The notes under the pieces are model-generated. The model was not told the DNA's origin. It saw only the letters and a program-made list of their open reading frames with translations, and did not search any database. This document shows, one piece after another, positions 44,817-54,195 of a DNA stretch of 64,000 nt. The translations under genes and the position numbers were made by a program. How positions within the stretch are numbered: position 1 is the stretch's first letter; every line of letters begins with the position of its first letter. Source of the DNA: Paracoccaceae bacterium (GTDB lineage Bacteria > Pseudomonadota > Alphaproteobacteria > Rhodobacterales > Rhodobacteraceae); the NCBI GenBank assembly GCA_023383015.1, contig JAHDXW010000011.1:1-64000 (forward strand), read 5' to 3'.

Positions 44817-45629
44817 TCAGGGCAGGGCCTGCGGCAGCCGCCCGCCCAGCCGCACCGGGGCGATGCGCAGCGGCCGGCCGGTGCGGTCGTCGGTCTCGGC
44901 GAACAGCCCGCAGAGCGTCGCCACCCCGCCCGCCGGCTCGAACCGGCCCTTCGACATGCCGGTGATGAAGCGGCGCATCGGCTCGGCCTTGTCCATGCCG
45001 ATCACCGAATCGTAGTCGCCGCACATCCCGGCATCGGACAGGTAGCCCGTTCCAGCCGGCAGGATCTGGGCGTCGGCGGTGGGGATGTGGGTGTGGGTGC
45101 CGACCACGACCGTGGCGCGGCCGTCGCACCAGTGGCCGAGCGCCATCTTCTCGGAGGTCGCCTCGGCATGCACCTCGACGAGGACGGCATTGGCCATGCC
45201 GCCCAGGGGATGGGCGCGCAGCACCGGCTCGAGCGCCGAGAAGGGGTCGTCGAAGGGCCGCTTCATGAACACCTGGCCCAGCGCCGCGGCGACCAGCACC
45301 TTGCGCCCGCCGGGCACATCGTAGAGCCGCGCGCCCCGCCCCGGCGCCGCCTTGGCGAAGTTCAGCGGGCGCAGGATGCGCGGCTCCTGCTCGATGAAGG
45401 CCTCCATGTCGCGCATGTCGAAGGCGTGGTCGCCCAGCGTCACCACATCGGCGCCTGCAGCGAGGAGCGCGCGGGCATGCTCGGGCGAGAGCCCGGCGCC
45501 GGCGGTGGCATTCTCGCCGTTGACCACCACGAAGTCGAGGCCCCAGTCGGCGCGCAGCCCGGCCAGCCGTTCGGCGACCGCCAGCCGGCCCGCCCGCCCC
45601 ACCACATCGCCGAGGAACAGAAGTCGCAT
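44817..45629 (-). CDS. YmdB-type metallophosphoesterase
   Basis: 270 residues with the complete dinuclear metal site: FLGDVVGRAGR, VVNGENATAG, LGDHAFDM, VEVHAEATSEK and VVGTHTHIPTAD. YmdB-family enzymes hydrolyse 2',3'-cyclic nucleotides and influence biofilm choice and RNA turnover in Bacillus; the role in Alphaproteobacteria is less clear. Length is normal. The EamA gene follows 5 nt downstream. Confidence 0.93.
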   Translation of the reverse strand: MRLLFLGDVVGRAGRLAVAERLAGLRADWGLDFVVVNGENATAGAGLSPEHARALLAAGADVVTLGDHAFDMRDMEAFIEQEPRILRPLNFAKAAPGRGARLYDVPGGRKVLVAAALGQVFMKRPFDDPFSALEPVLRAHPLGGMANAVLVEVHAEATSEKMALGHWCDGRATVVVGTHTHIPTADAQILPAGTGYLSDAGMCGDYDSVIGMDKAEPMRRFITGMSKGRFEPAGGVATLCGLFAETDDRTGRPLRIAPVRLGGRLPQALP

Positions 45630-45721
45630 GCAAGCCGCTTAGGCCGCGGGGACGGCACCTGCAAGGGGCGCCGGGGTGGCCCGGCGCCGCACCCGCCCCG
45701 GCCATCTCGCGGCCCGCCCGC

Positions 45722-46705
45722 TCAGGGAACCAGCACCGCGGCGCCCTGGAAGCGGCCGGCGCGCAGATCCTCGAGGGCGAGGTTGGCGGCGGCGAGCGGG
45801 TAGACCACCGGCGCGGTGCGCACCCCGGCCGCGGTCGCGGCGGGCATGAAGCCGGCGGCGTCGGCGCGGGTGAGGTTGGCGACCGAGCGGATCTCGCGCT
45901 CGTGCCAGAGGTCGGCATAGGGAAAGCCGGGAATGTCGGACATGTGGATTCCGGCGCAGACGACGCGGCCGCCGCGGTCCACCGCCTTCAGGGCAAGCGG
46001 CACCAGAGCGCCCACCGGGGCGAAGATCAGCGCCGCATCCAGCGGGGCGGGGGCGGGGGCGTCGCTGTCGCCGGCCCACGCACAGCCCAGCCTTCGGGCG
46101 AAGGCCTGCGCGGCCGCGTCGCCCGGGCGGGTGAAGGCGAAGACCTCGCGCCCCTGCGCGCGGGCGATCTGGGCGATGATGTGGGCGGCGGCGCCGAAGC
46201 CGTAAAGCCCGATCCGCCGCCCCTCGCCGGCCAGCCGCAGCGCCCGCCAGCCGATCAGCCCGGCGCAGAGCAGGGGAGCGAGGGTGGTGGCCTCGGGCCC
46301 CTCGGGCAGGGGAACGCAGGCGTCGGCCCGGGCGATGCAGCCCTCGGCGAAGCCGCCGTCGCGCGTGTAGCCGGTGAAGCCTGGAGCAAGGCATAGGTTC
46401 TCGCGCCCGGTGGCGCAGAAGCGGCAGTGCCCGCAGGTGGAGCCGAGCCAGGGAACGCCGACGCGCGCGCCGACGGCGGGCGCCGCCACCCCGGGGCCGC
46501 AGGCGGTGACCCGGCCGACGATCTCGTGGCCCGGGATCACCGGCAGGCGGGGCCCGGGCAGGTCGCCGTCGACGAGGTGCAGGTCGGTCCGGCAGACGCC
46601 GCAGGCTTCGACGGCCAGCGCCACCTCGCCCGGTCCCGGGGGCGGCAGCGCCAGCTCGGCGGCGCGGAGCGGGGTGCCTGGGGTGTCGAGGAGCATGGCG
46701 CGCAT
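45722..46705 (-). CDS. zinc-dependent alcohol dehydrogenase
   Basis: 327 residues from the ATG at 46705. The catalytic zinc ligands are in EACGVCRTDLH and PVIPGHEIVG; the structural zinc lobe has four Cys (TCGHCRFCATGRENLC). The Rossmann part shows RIGLYGFGAAAHIIAQIARA. The sequence is a medium-chain dehydrogenase with an intact site. Substrate unknown; the neighbours do not indicate a pathway. Confidence 0.92.
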   Translation of the reverse strand: MRAMLLDTPGTPLRAAELALPPPGPGEVALAVEACGVCRTDLHLVDGDLPGPRLPVIPGHEIVGRVTACGPGVAAPAVGARVGVPWLGSTCGHCRFCATGRENLCLAPGFTGYTRDGGFAEGCIARADACVPLPEGPEATTLAPLLCAGLIGWRALRLAGEGRRIGLYGFGAAAHIIAQIARAQGREVFAFTRPGDAAAQAFARRLGCAWAGDSDAPAPAPLDAALIFAPVGALVPLALKAVDRGGRVVCAGIHMSDIPGFPYADLWHEREIRSVANLTRADAAGFMPAATAAGVRTAPVVYPLAAANLALEDLRAGRFQGAAVLVP

Positions 46706-46806
46706 GTGTGCCAGGATCGCACGCCGCGGCCGCCGGCGCCACCGCCCCGGCGCCGCAGCCGGCCCCCGGGGGGGCAACGGCCGGGATTGCCCGGCCGCCG
46801 GCGGCG

Positions 46807-47922
46807 TCAGAACAGGATCTGGTTCCAGACGTCGGTGAGAAAGTCGCCGCCGCCGCCGCCGTTCTGGATGAGGATCGTGAGCCCGTCGTAGGTGATGAGC
46901 ACGTCGCCTCCGGCGGTGAGCGTCATGTGGTTGGCGAGGAACTCCTCGCGCGTCATGCCGTCGAGGATTCCCAGCGCCGCGAGGTCGAGCGCATCGAGGC
47001 CGGCGTCGAAGTCGGTGATCAGATCCTGCTGGCCGTCGCGGGCGTCGTTGCCGAAGACGAAGAGGTCGGCCCCGGCGCCGCCGGTCAGCACGTCGGCACC
47101 GGCTCCGCCTGCCAGCACGTCGCTGCCGCTGCCGCCCTGGAGCGTGTCGGCCCCGGCGCCGCCCCTGAGCGTGTCGTTGCCCGACCCGCCGACCAAGAGG
47201 TCGGCACCGCGGTTGCCGTCGAGCAGGTCGTCGCCCGAATCGCCACGCAGCGTGTCGGCGCCGAGGCCGCCGGCGAGGGTGTCGTTGCCCTTGCCGCCGG
47301 TCAGGAGATCGCGCCCCTGGTCGCCGGCCAGGCTGTCGTCGCCGGTGCCGCCCCCGAGCGTGTCGTTGCCGCGCCCGCCGGTCAGGCTGTCGTTGCCCGA
47401 ATCGCCTTTCAGCAGGTCGTTGCCGTCGCCGCCCCGGAGAATGTCGTCGTTCTCGCCGCCCGAAAGCGTGTCGTTGCCCGACCCGCCGTCCAGCGTGTCG
47501 TTGCCGGTGCCGCCGAGCAGGCTGTCGGCGCCGCCGTCGCCGAAGAGGATGTCGTCGCCGGAATCGCCCCAGAGCGTGTCGCGGCCGCTGCCGCCGCTGA
47601 TGCTGTCGTTGTCGCTGCCGCCCGAGATCTGGTCGTTGCCGTCGCCGCCGCCGAGCGTGTCGCTGCCGCTGCCGCCGCGGATCGTGTCGTTCCCGCCCTC
47701 GCCCTGGATGACGTCGTCGCCCGAGCCGCCGTCGATCGAATCGCGGCCATTGCCGCCGAGGATCGTGTCGTTGCCCTGGTAGCCCCAGATCGTGTCATGC
47801 CCGCCGCGGCCGCGGATCAGGTCGTCGTCGTCGGTTCCGGGCAGTGTGTCGCTGCCCCCCTTGCCGTCGATCACCGCCTCGGTCATCCCGCGGCGGAGCA
47901 GGCCGGACAGGCGTCCCTGCAT
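46807..47922 (-). CDS. repeat-only RTX protein 1
   Basis: 371 residues. After about 22 residues there are 30 back-to-back nonapeptides of the GGxGxDxUx type in perfect register, with no catalytic domain. A C-terminal cap of about 90 residues ([49 protein letters not shown]) looks like a type I secretion signal region. It should bind Ca2+ and fold outside the cell. It is a paralogue of the preceding RTX gene. AGGAGAGA stands before the ATG. No type I exporter is in the window. Confidence 0.9.
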   Translation of the reverse strand: MQGRLSGLLRRGMTEAVIDGKGGSDTLPGTDDDDLIRGRGGHDTIWGYQGNDTILGGNGRDSIDGGSGDDVIQGEGGNDTIRGGSGSDTLGGGDGNDQISGGSDNDSISGGSGRDTLWGDSGDDILFGDGGADSLLGGTGNDTLDGGSGNDTLSGGENDDILRGGDGNDLLKGDSGNDSLTGGRGNDTLGGGTGDDSLAGDQGRDLLTGGKGNDTLAGGLGADTLRGDSGDDLLDGNRGADLLVGGSGNDTLRGGAGADTLQGGSGSDVLAGGAGADVLTGGAGADLFVFGNDARDGQQDLITDFDAGLDALDLAALGILDGMTREEFLANHMTLTAGGDVLITYDGLTILIQNGGGGGDFLTDVWNQILF

Positions 47923-47948
47923 GTCACTCTCTCCTATCGCACATCAAC

Positions 47949-47963
47949 GCTCCACCGTGGAGC
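47949..47963. promoter_or_regulatory. perfect palindrome upstream of RTX gene 1
   Basis: GCTCCACCGTGGAGC is a 15-bp palindrome around one base, 26 bp before the RTX 1 start. A related but weaker word, TTCCCGTGGAA, precedes RTX gene 2 (49172-49182 region). It could be an operator or a hairpin between the two genes. Confidence 0.45.
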
Positions 47964-48043
47964 TCAATACCTTGCTGCCCCCATCATGTTGCTGCCGCCC
48001 CAGCCTGTAGCAGGGCGGCAGCGGAGGAACACCATATTCTGAA

Positions 48044-49150
48044 TCAGAACTGAATTTGCGTCCAGACGTCGTTCAGGAAATCGTCGAAGCTGCCGTTGGC
48101 CTGGACGATGATGACGAGGTCGCCCCAGGTGATGACGACCTCGCCATCGGCGTTCAGCGACATGTGGTCCCTCAGGAACTCCTCGGCCGACATGCCGTCG
48201 AGGATTCCGAGGGCGCTGAGGTCGATCATGTCCCTGGCGTCGAAGTCGGTGATCAGGTTCCCGGCGCCGTCGAGATCGTCACTGGCGAAGACGAAGCTGT
48301 CGGCCCCGGCCCCGCCGGTGAGGACGTCGCTGCCGGCCCCGCCACGGAGGATGTCGTCGCCACCGCCGCCGAGCAGCGTGTCGTCGCCCGCCCCGCCGGC
48401 CAGCCTGTCGTGCCCCGATCCGCCCATCAGATGGTCGCTGCCATCGCCGCCGTCGAGGATGTCGTCGCCGCTGTCGCCGCGCAGCTTGTCGTCGCCCGCC
48501 CCGCCATCAAGCGTGTCATGGCCCTTGCCGCCGAGCAGGGCGTCGTTGCCCTCGCCGCCGGCCAGCAGGTCGTCGCCCTCGCCGCCCGACAGCCGGTCGT
48601 GGCCGTCGCCGCCGTCGAGCGTGTCGTTGCCGGTGTCGCCGTGAAGCTGGTCGTCGCCCTCCTCGCCGTAGAGCAGGTCGTCGCCCTTGCCGCCGTAGAG
48701 CGTGTCGGCATCGGTGCCGCCGTAGAGCGTGTCGTGATCCTCGCCGCCGGAGAGGAAATCGCGGCCGGTGCCGCCCAGGATCAGGTCGTTGCCGCTGTCG
48801 CCGTAGATCGTGTCGTTGCCGGTGCTGCCGTCGATCTTGTCGTCGCCCGAGCCGCCTGACACCCAGTCGTCGCCGGGGCCTCCGTCGATGGTGTCGTTGC
48901 CCGAGCCGCCCTTCAGCGTGTCGCTGCCCGGGCCCCCGGTGATCAGGTCGTCGCCGCTGCCGCCGTCGATGGCGTCATTGCCCGGCCCGCCGGAAAGGAT
49001 GTCGTTGCCCTTGCCGCCGACGAGCGTGTCGTTGCCAGGGCCGCCGTCGATGGTGTCGTCGCCGTCGCCGCCGACCAGGGAATCGTTGCGCGGCGAGCCG
49101 CCGATGCGACTGCCGGTAACCATCTCGCGCATCCAGCGCATCATGCCCAT
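48044..49150 (-). CDS. repeat-only RTX protein 2
   Basis: 368 residues: a short N-terminus ([16 protein letters not shown]), one irregular repeat, then 29 regular RTX nonapeptides, and a C-terminal cap almost parallel to RTX protein 1 ([49 protein letters not shown]). Ca2+-dependent folding after type I secretion is expected from the family. GAGGAA precedes the ATG. It lies 56 nt after the AlgD-like gene on the same strand, so the three genes may form one transcript. Confidence 0.9.
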   Translation of the reverse strand: MGMMRWMREMVTGSRIGGSPRNDSLVGGDGDDTIDGGPGNDTLVGGKGNDILSGGPGNDAIDGGSGDDLITGGPGSDTLKGGSGNDTIDGGPGDDWVSGGSGDDKIDGSTGNDTIYGDSGNDLILGGTGRDFLSGGEDHDTLYGGTDADTLYGGKGDDLLYGEEGDDQLHGDTGNDTLDGGDGHDRLSGGEGDDLLAGGEGNDALLGGKGHDTLDGGAGDDKLRGDSGDDILDGGDGSDHLMGGSGHDRLAGGAGDDTLLGGGGDDILRGGAGSDVLTGGAGADSFVFASDDLDGAGNLITDFDARDMIDLSALGILDGMSAEEFLRDHMSLNADGEVVITWGDLVIIVQANGSFDDFLNDVWTQIQF

Positions 49151-49206
49151 CTGTCAGTTCCTCTTCGGATTCCCGTGGAAATTGGGGGCGCCGGGGCGCC
49201 GCGCCG

Positions 49207-50595
49207 TCACCAGCCGATCCCGGCCACCGCAGCGGGCTGCGCCGCGCGGTCGTGGAACAGGCGGACCACGTCGATCGTGGGTTTGCCGGCGGCCGTGACC
49301 GCAAGCCGGTAGTCGGGGTGGCCGTGGGTGACGATGACCGCATCGGCCTCGTCCACTGCCTCGGCCGCGGACGGCCGCAGCATGCCGCGCAGCCGCGACG
49401 CCAGCCGCGCCAGCCCCGGCGCCGCATGGGCGACGTAGGCGAGCTGGCTTTCGATGCGGGTGTCGGCGGTCACCGCGGGGTCGTGGGCGACCAGTTCCAC
49501 CCCCTCGTCGTTGAGCGCCGCCATGACCTCGAGGATCGGGCTTTCGCGCAGGTCGTCGGTGCCCGGCTTGAAGGCGAGGCCGAGGACGGCCACCCGCCGC
49601 GCGCCGGTGGCGCGCGCCATGTCCACCGCAAGCGCGATCTGCGCGGCGTTGGACCGCTCGAGGCTTTCGACGAGCGGCATTGCCACGCCGAGGCCGCGGG
49701 CGATGTGGTTGACTGCGCGCACCTCCTTGGGCAGGCAGGAGCCGCCATAGGCGAAGCCGGGCTTGAGATAGTAGGGCGAGAGGTTCAGCTTCGTGTCCTT
49801 CACGAAGATGTCCATGACCGCATGGCTATCGACTTCGAGGGGCTTGCACAGCCGGCCGATCTCGTTGGCGAAGGTGACCTTGGTGGCGTGCCAGACGTTG
49901 TCGACGTACTTGACCATCTCGGCCACCTCGATCGAGGTGATGACCGGGCTGGCGTCGACGGGTTCGTAGATGCGGGCGATGATCGCCGCGGCGCGCTCGT
50001 CGGAGGCGCCGATGACGGTCTTGGGCGGCTTGCGGAAATCCTCGACCGCCACGCCCTCGCGCAGGAACTCGGGGTTGAAGGCGACGCCGAAGTCGAGCCC
50101 GGCGACCTTGCCCGAGGCGGCCTCGATCTCCGGCACCATGACCTTCATGGTCGTGCCCGGCGGGATCGAGCAGCGCATGACCACGACGTGGAAGTCGCGC
50201 TTGGCACGCAGCCCCTCGCCGATGCCGCGGGCGGCGGCGCGGATGTAGCGGTCGTCGCAGCCGCCGTCGGGCGCGGTGGGCGTGCCGACCGAGACGAAGG
50301 TCACATCGGTATCGGCGACGGCGCGGGCGATGTCGGCAGTGGCGCTGATGCGGCCCTCGGCGACGCCCGCCCCGAGCAGCGCGGCGAGCCCGGCCTCGTG
50401 GATCGGGCTTTCACCGGCGGCGATCGCCGCCACCTTCAGCGGGTCGACGTCGACGCCGATGACGCGGTGGCCGAGGTCGGAGAGGCAGGCGGTGGAGACG
50501 GCGCCGACGTAGCCGAGACCGACCACCGACACTGCCGGCCGCGTCTCGACCAGACGGAAGGTCTGAAGCGCGGACGGCTGGAACTGCTTGACCAT
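49207..50595 (-). CDS. nucleotide-sugar dehydrogenase, GDP-mannose 6-dehydrogenase (AlgD)-like
   Basis: 462 residues. The NAD fold is SVVGLGYVGAVSTACLSDLG, the middle is NPEFLREG and EVAEMVKYVDNVWHATKVTF ANEIG, and the catalytic Cys lies in GFAYGGSCLPKEVRAVNH. LGLAFKPGTDDLRESPILEV and the final GIGW resemble AlgD more than UDP-glucose dehydrogenase. It would make GDP-mannuronate, an alginate-type precursor; no other alginate gene is nearby. The ATG at 50595 has a GGAG site; the frame extends to 50682. Confidence 0.88.
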   Translation of the reverse strand: MVKQFQPSALQTFRLVETRPAVSVVGLGYVGAVSTACLSDLGHRVIGVDVDPLKVAAIAAGESPIHEAGLAALLGAGVAEGRISATADIARAVADTDVTFVSVGTPTAPDGGCDDRYIRAAARGIGEGLRAKRDFHVVVMRCSIPPGTTMKVMVPEIEAASGKVAGLDFGVAFNPEFLREGVAVEDFRKPPKTVIGASDERAAAIIARIYEPVDASPVITSIEVAEMVKYVDNVWHATKVTFANEIGRLCKPLEVDSHAVMDIFVKDTKLNLSPYYLKPGFAYGGSCLPKEVRAVNHIARGLGVAMPLVESLERSNAAQIALAVDMARATGARRVAVLGLAFKPGTDDLRESPILEVMAALNDEGVELVAHDPAVTADTRIESQLAYVAHAAPGLARLASRLRGMLRPSAAEAVDEADAVIVTHGHPDYRLAVTAAGKPTIDVVRLFHDRAAQPAAVAGIGW

Positions 50596-50999
50596 GGTAC
50601 TGCTCCGGTACTTGCCTGGAGCAGACCCTGCGTGCGCATCTCGGCGCCAATTTGTTGGAAATCCTGCCGATCGCGTCGGCACGGGGGCACTTTCGGGGCG
50701 GCCAGACCGACGCCATGACCTGCATGTGGGGGCTCACGACGGCGCGGCCACCAGACCTGGGGGTGATCGCTTCAGATCGTGACAAATCCGAGGAAATCAC
50801 GCCCTGCGGTTGAGTCCTGCCCGCCACGGTCATCTCCCGACGGTTGCAGGCGACCGCGGCGAGGCGCTGCCGGGACGCCGGGTCGCGCCCGCGTCGGCCG
50901 GTTCACCTTGACAGGCCGATTTCACTTGAAACAGAAGGGGTCCGACCAACATACCGCCCGTCGCAGCCCCTCGCGCCCCCGTCACAGGACGCCGCAAGC
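50596..50999. other. divergent intergenic region, algD-like / mrpA
   Basis: 404 bases with no supported gene. A TTGACA hexamer lies at 50908-50913, 87 bp before mrpA, in a locally A+T-richer stretch; the matching -10 is not clear, so promoter assignment is tentative. I see no terminator or structured RNA. Confidence 0.5.
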
Positions 51000-53840
51000 A
51001 TGTCCCTTGCCCTGATCGCCGCGCTGCCGTTTGCCGGCGCGCTCCTGCCCGGACTGATGATTCGTGCCGGGCGGACGGCCTGTGCGACGGTCACCGGGTC
51101 GGTGACGCTGCTGGCCTTCATCCTGCTGATGCTCGAGGCGCCGGCGGTGCTGCGGGGCGAGGTGATCCACACCCGCATCGACTGGCTGCCGGCGCTGGGG
51201 CTGCAGGCGAACTTCTTCCTCGACGCGCTGGGGCTGCTGTTTGCCGGGCTGATCCTGGGCATCGGGCTCCTGATCATCCTCTACGCCCGCTTCTACCTCG
51301 CGAAGTCTGACCCGATGGGGCAGTTCTACACCTATCTGCTGCTGTTCCAGGGCGCGATGGTGGGCATCGTGCTGTCGGACAACATCCTGCTGCTGCTGAT
51401 CTTCTGGGAGCTTACGTCGCTGTCGTCGTTCCTTCTGATCGGCTACTGGAAGCACCTGCCCGAGGGCCGGCAGGGGGCGCGGATGGCGCTTGCCGTCACC
51501 GGATTGGGCGGGCTGGCGATGATCGCCGGCATGCTGATCCTCGGCGGCATCGCGGGCAGCTACGACATCAGCGTGATCCTTACCGCGGGCGAGGCGATCC
51601 GGGCGTCGGAGTGGTACCTGCCGGCGCTGATCCTGATCCTGCTCGGGGCGTTCACCAAGTCGGCGCAGTTCCCGTTCCATTTCTGGCTGCCGCATGCGAT
51701 GGCGGCGCCGACGCCCGTTTCGGCCTACCTGCATTCGGCGACCATGGTGAAGGCCGGCCTGTTCCTGATGGCGCGGCTGTGGCCGGCGCTGGCAGGGACC
51801 GACGCCTGGTTCTGGCTTGTCGCCACCACCGGCCTCGTGACGATGGTGCTGGGCGCGCTGATCGCGCTGTTCAAGGATGACCTGAAGGCGCTGCTGGCGT
51901 TCTCGACGGTCAGCCACCTCGGCTTCGTCACCTTCTGCCTGGGGCTCGGCACGCGCGAGGGGGCGGTGGTGGCCGTGTTCCACATCATCAACCACGCCAC
52001 CTTCAAGGCGGCGCTGTTCATGACCGCCGGCATCATCGACCACGAGGCGCACAGCCGCGACATCCGCCGGCTGGGCGGTCTTCGCACGCTGATGCCGGTA
52101 ACCTTTCTGATTGCACTCGTGGCCGGGCTGTCGATGGCCGGCATCCCGCCCCTGAACGGCTTCCTGTCCAAGGAGCTGATGCTCGAGGAGGCGGCGCACA
52201 CAGGGCTGGGCTGGGCAGCGGCGGCCACGGTCGGGGCGCTGCTGTCGGTGGCCTACTCGCTGCGCTATGTGGCCCATGTGTTCCTCGGCCCGGTGCGGGA
52301 CGACTATCCCCACCGGCCGCACGACCCCGGCTTCGGCATGTGGGCGGCGCCGGCACTGCTGGCGGTGCTTGTCGTGCTGATCGGGGCGATGCCGCAGGCG
52401 ATGGCGGGCGGGCTGGTGGCGGCGGTGGCGGGCGCGGTGACCGGGGGCGAGCGGTTCGAGGTGGCGCTGAAGCTGTGGCACGGGCTGACGCCGGCGCTGT
52501 GGATGTCGGTGGCGGCGGTGACGGGCGGCCTTGTCCTGCTGGCGCTCCACCGCCGGGCGGCAACGGTCTGGGAGGACGCGCCGCGCCCTGAAGCGAAGGC
52601 GATCTTCGAGGGGCTGGTGGACGCGGTGGAGGCAGTGGCGCGGGCGGTCGCGGCGGGCCTGCACGACGGGGCGCTGACGCGCTATCTGGCGATCTTCGTC
52701 GCGACCGTGGTGGCGCTGGGGCTTGCGGCCTTCATGGGCGGGGCCCATGCGCCGGGGGCGCGGGCGATGCTGCCGGTGCCGGTGGTGGCGGCGGCGGGAT
52801 GGGTGCTGCTGGTCGTCGCCACGCTGGCGCTGGGCGTGCTGCACCGCAACCGCCTGCTCGCCCTCGTGCTGGTCGGGGTGATCGGGCTGATCGTCTCGGT
52901 CGGGTTCATCTACCTCTCGGCGCCGGATCTTGCGCTGACGCAGCTGTCGGTCGAGGTGGTGACGGTGATCCTGCTGCTGCTGGCGCTGAACTTCCTGCCC
53001 AAGACGACCCCGCGCGAGAGCGCCCCCTCCCGCCGGCTGCGCGACGCGCTGCTGGCCGGGGCGGCCGGGCTGGCGGCGGGGGTTCTGGCGTTCGCGCTGA
53101 TGAGCCGCGACATGGCGCTGGAATCGATCGCCTCGTTCCATCTGGCCGAATCCAAGCCGGGGGGCGGGGGAACCAACGTCGTCAACGTTATCCTCGTGGA
53201 CTTCCGGGGCTTCGATACCTTCGGCGAGATCATCGTGCTCGGCATCGCGGCGCTGGCGATCTTTGCCATGACCGAGGCGGTGTTCGCCGGCCGGGGGGGC
53301 GCACGGCTGGCGACGTGGCGGCCGGACACGCGCCGGGCGGGCGACCGGCACCCGCTGATGATGGTGGTCGCCACGCGGGTGATGCTGCCGCTGGCGCTGA
53401 TGGTCGGGGTGTTCATCTTCCTGCGCGGCCACAACGAGCCGGGCGGCGGGTTCATCGCCGGGCTGGTGGTGGCGATCGCGCTGGTGATGCAGTACATGGC
53501 CTCGGGCTTTGCCTGGGCGGACGCGCGCCAGAAGGTGGACTATCAGGCCTGGATCGGGGCGGGGGTGCTGGTGGCCGGCCTGACCGGCGTCGGCGCGTGG
53601 TTCAACGGCCTGCCGTTCCTGACCTCGGCCTATGGCTACTTCCGCATCCCGCCCCTCGAGGAGTTCGAGCTTGCGACCGCGATGCTGTTCGACCTCGGCG
53701 TGTTCCTGACGGTGGTGGGGGCGGTGATGCTGGCGCTGGCCTCGCTGTCGCGGATCGCGATCCGTGCGGGCGAGACGGTGAATGCCGCACCGATGGACGT
53801 GGACCCCGCGGCTGTGCCCGCCGCGGCGGAGGGTCACTGA
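51000..53840 (+). CDS. mrpA: Na+/H+ antiporter subunit A fused to subunit B (MrpAB)
   Basis: 946 residues. The first part is an NDH-1 subunit-5-like channel (RFYLAKSDPMGQFYTYLLLF, AFTKSAQFPFHFWLPHAMAA, APTPVSAYLHSATMVKAGLF, LLAFSTVSHLGFVTFCLGLG). The last 200 residues form the DUF4040 and MnhB regions (LSAPDLALTQLSVEVVTVIL, then HNEPGGGFIAGLVVAIALVM), so the B subunit is fused, as usual in Alphaproteobacteria. The complex exchanges Na+ or K+ for H+ and is needed for alkali and salt tolerance. First of six genes. Confidence 0.95.
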   Translation: MSLALIAALPFAGALLPGLMIRAGRTACATVTGSVTLLAFILLMLEAPAVLRGEVIHTRIDWLPALGLQANFFLDALGLLFAGLILGIGLLIILYARFYLAKSDPMGQFYTYLLLFQGAMVGIVLSDNILLLLIFWELTSLSSFLLIGYWKHLPEGRQGARMALAVTGLGGLAMIAGMLILGGIAGSYDISVILTAGEAIRASEWYLPALILILLGAFTKSAQFPFHFWLPHAMAAPTPVSAYLHSATMVKAGLFLMARLWPALAGTDAWFWLVATTGLVTMVLGALIALFKDDLKALLAFSTVSHLGFVTFCLGLGTREGAVVAVFHIINHATFKAALFMTAGIIDHEAHSRDIRRLGGLRTLMPVTFLIALVAGLSMAGIPPLNGFLSKELMLEEAAHTGLGWAAAATVGALLSVAYSLRYVAHVFLGPVRDDYPHRPHDPGFGMWAAPALLAVLVVLIGAMPQAMAGGLVAAVAGAVTGGERFEVALKLWHGLTPALWMSVAAVTGGLVLLALHRRAATVWEDAPRPEAKAIFEGLVDAVEAVARAVAAGLHDGALTRYLAIFVATVVALGLAAFMGGAHAPGARAMLPVPVVAAAGWVLLVVATLALGVLHRNRLLALVLVGVIGLIVSVGFIYLSAPDLALTQLSVEVVTVILLLLALNFLPKTTPRESAPSRRLRDALLAGAAGLAAGVLAFALMSRDMALESIASFHLAESKPGGGGTNVVNVILVDFRGFDTFGEIIVLGIAALAIFAMTEAVFAGRGGARLATWRPDTRRAGDRHPLMMVVATRVMLPLALMVGVFIFLRGHNEPGGGFIAGLVVAIALVMQYMASGFAWADARQKVDYQAWIGAGVLVAGLTGVGAWFNGLPFLTSAYGYFRIPPLEEFELATAMLFDLGVFLTVVGAVMLALASLSRIAIRAGETVNAAPMDVDPAAVPAAAEGH

Positions 53841-53841
53841 G

Positions 53842-54195
53842 ATGGAGGCCCTGGTCGCGACCGCCGTCGGCGTGCTGACCGCCGTCGGCATCTATCTGGT
53901 GCTGCGGCTGCGGACCTTCCCCGTGGTGCTGGGGATGGCGCTGCTGTCCTATGCGGTGAACGTGTTCCTGTTCGTGTCCGGCCGGCTGGTCGTCGACCGG
54001 CCGCCGATCCTGCTGCTGAAGCTTGACAGCTACACCGACCCCTTGCCGCAGGCGCTGGTGCTGACGGCGATCGTCATCTCGTTCGGGATGACGGCGCTTG
54101 TGGTGATCATGGCGCTCGGGGCCTTCCTCGAGAGCGGCACCGACCGGGTGGACACCGACGACGCCGGTACCGCGCGGCGGGAGGAAGGCCGATGA
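53842..54195 (+). CDS. mrpC: Mrp antiporter subunit C
   Basis: 117 residues, NuoK-like, with three helices (VGVLTAVGIYLVLRLRTFPV, GMALLSYAVNVFLFVSGRL, DPLPQALVLTAIVISFGMTA). It starts one base after the mrpA stop. The Leu/Ile-rich ALVLTAIVI segment is the family signature. The C-terminal tail is short and charged. The stop overlaps the mrpD start by 4 nt. Confidence 0.96.
   Translation: MEALVATAVGVLTAVGIYLVLRLRTFPVVLGMALLSYAVNVFLFVSGRLVVDRPPILLLKLDSYTDPLPQALVLTAIVISFGMTALVVIMALGAFLESGTDRVDTDDAGTARREEGR

Noticed and set aside
47073-47859. 27-nt period repeats suggestive of a minisatellite
   Set aside because: They encode in-register RTX nonapeptides, as does the similar stretch at about 48300-49100.
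50982-53891. 969-residue minus-strand ORF opposite mrpA
   Set aside because: Arg/Gln/His-rich shadow of a well-defined MrpA sequence.
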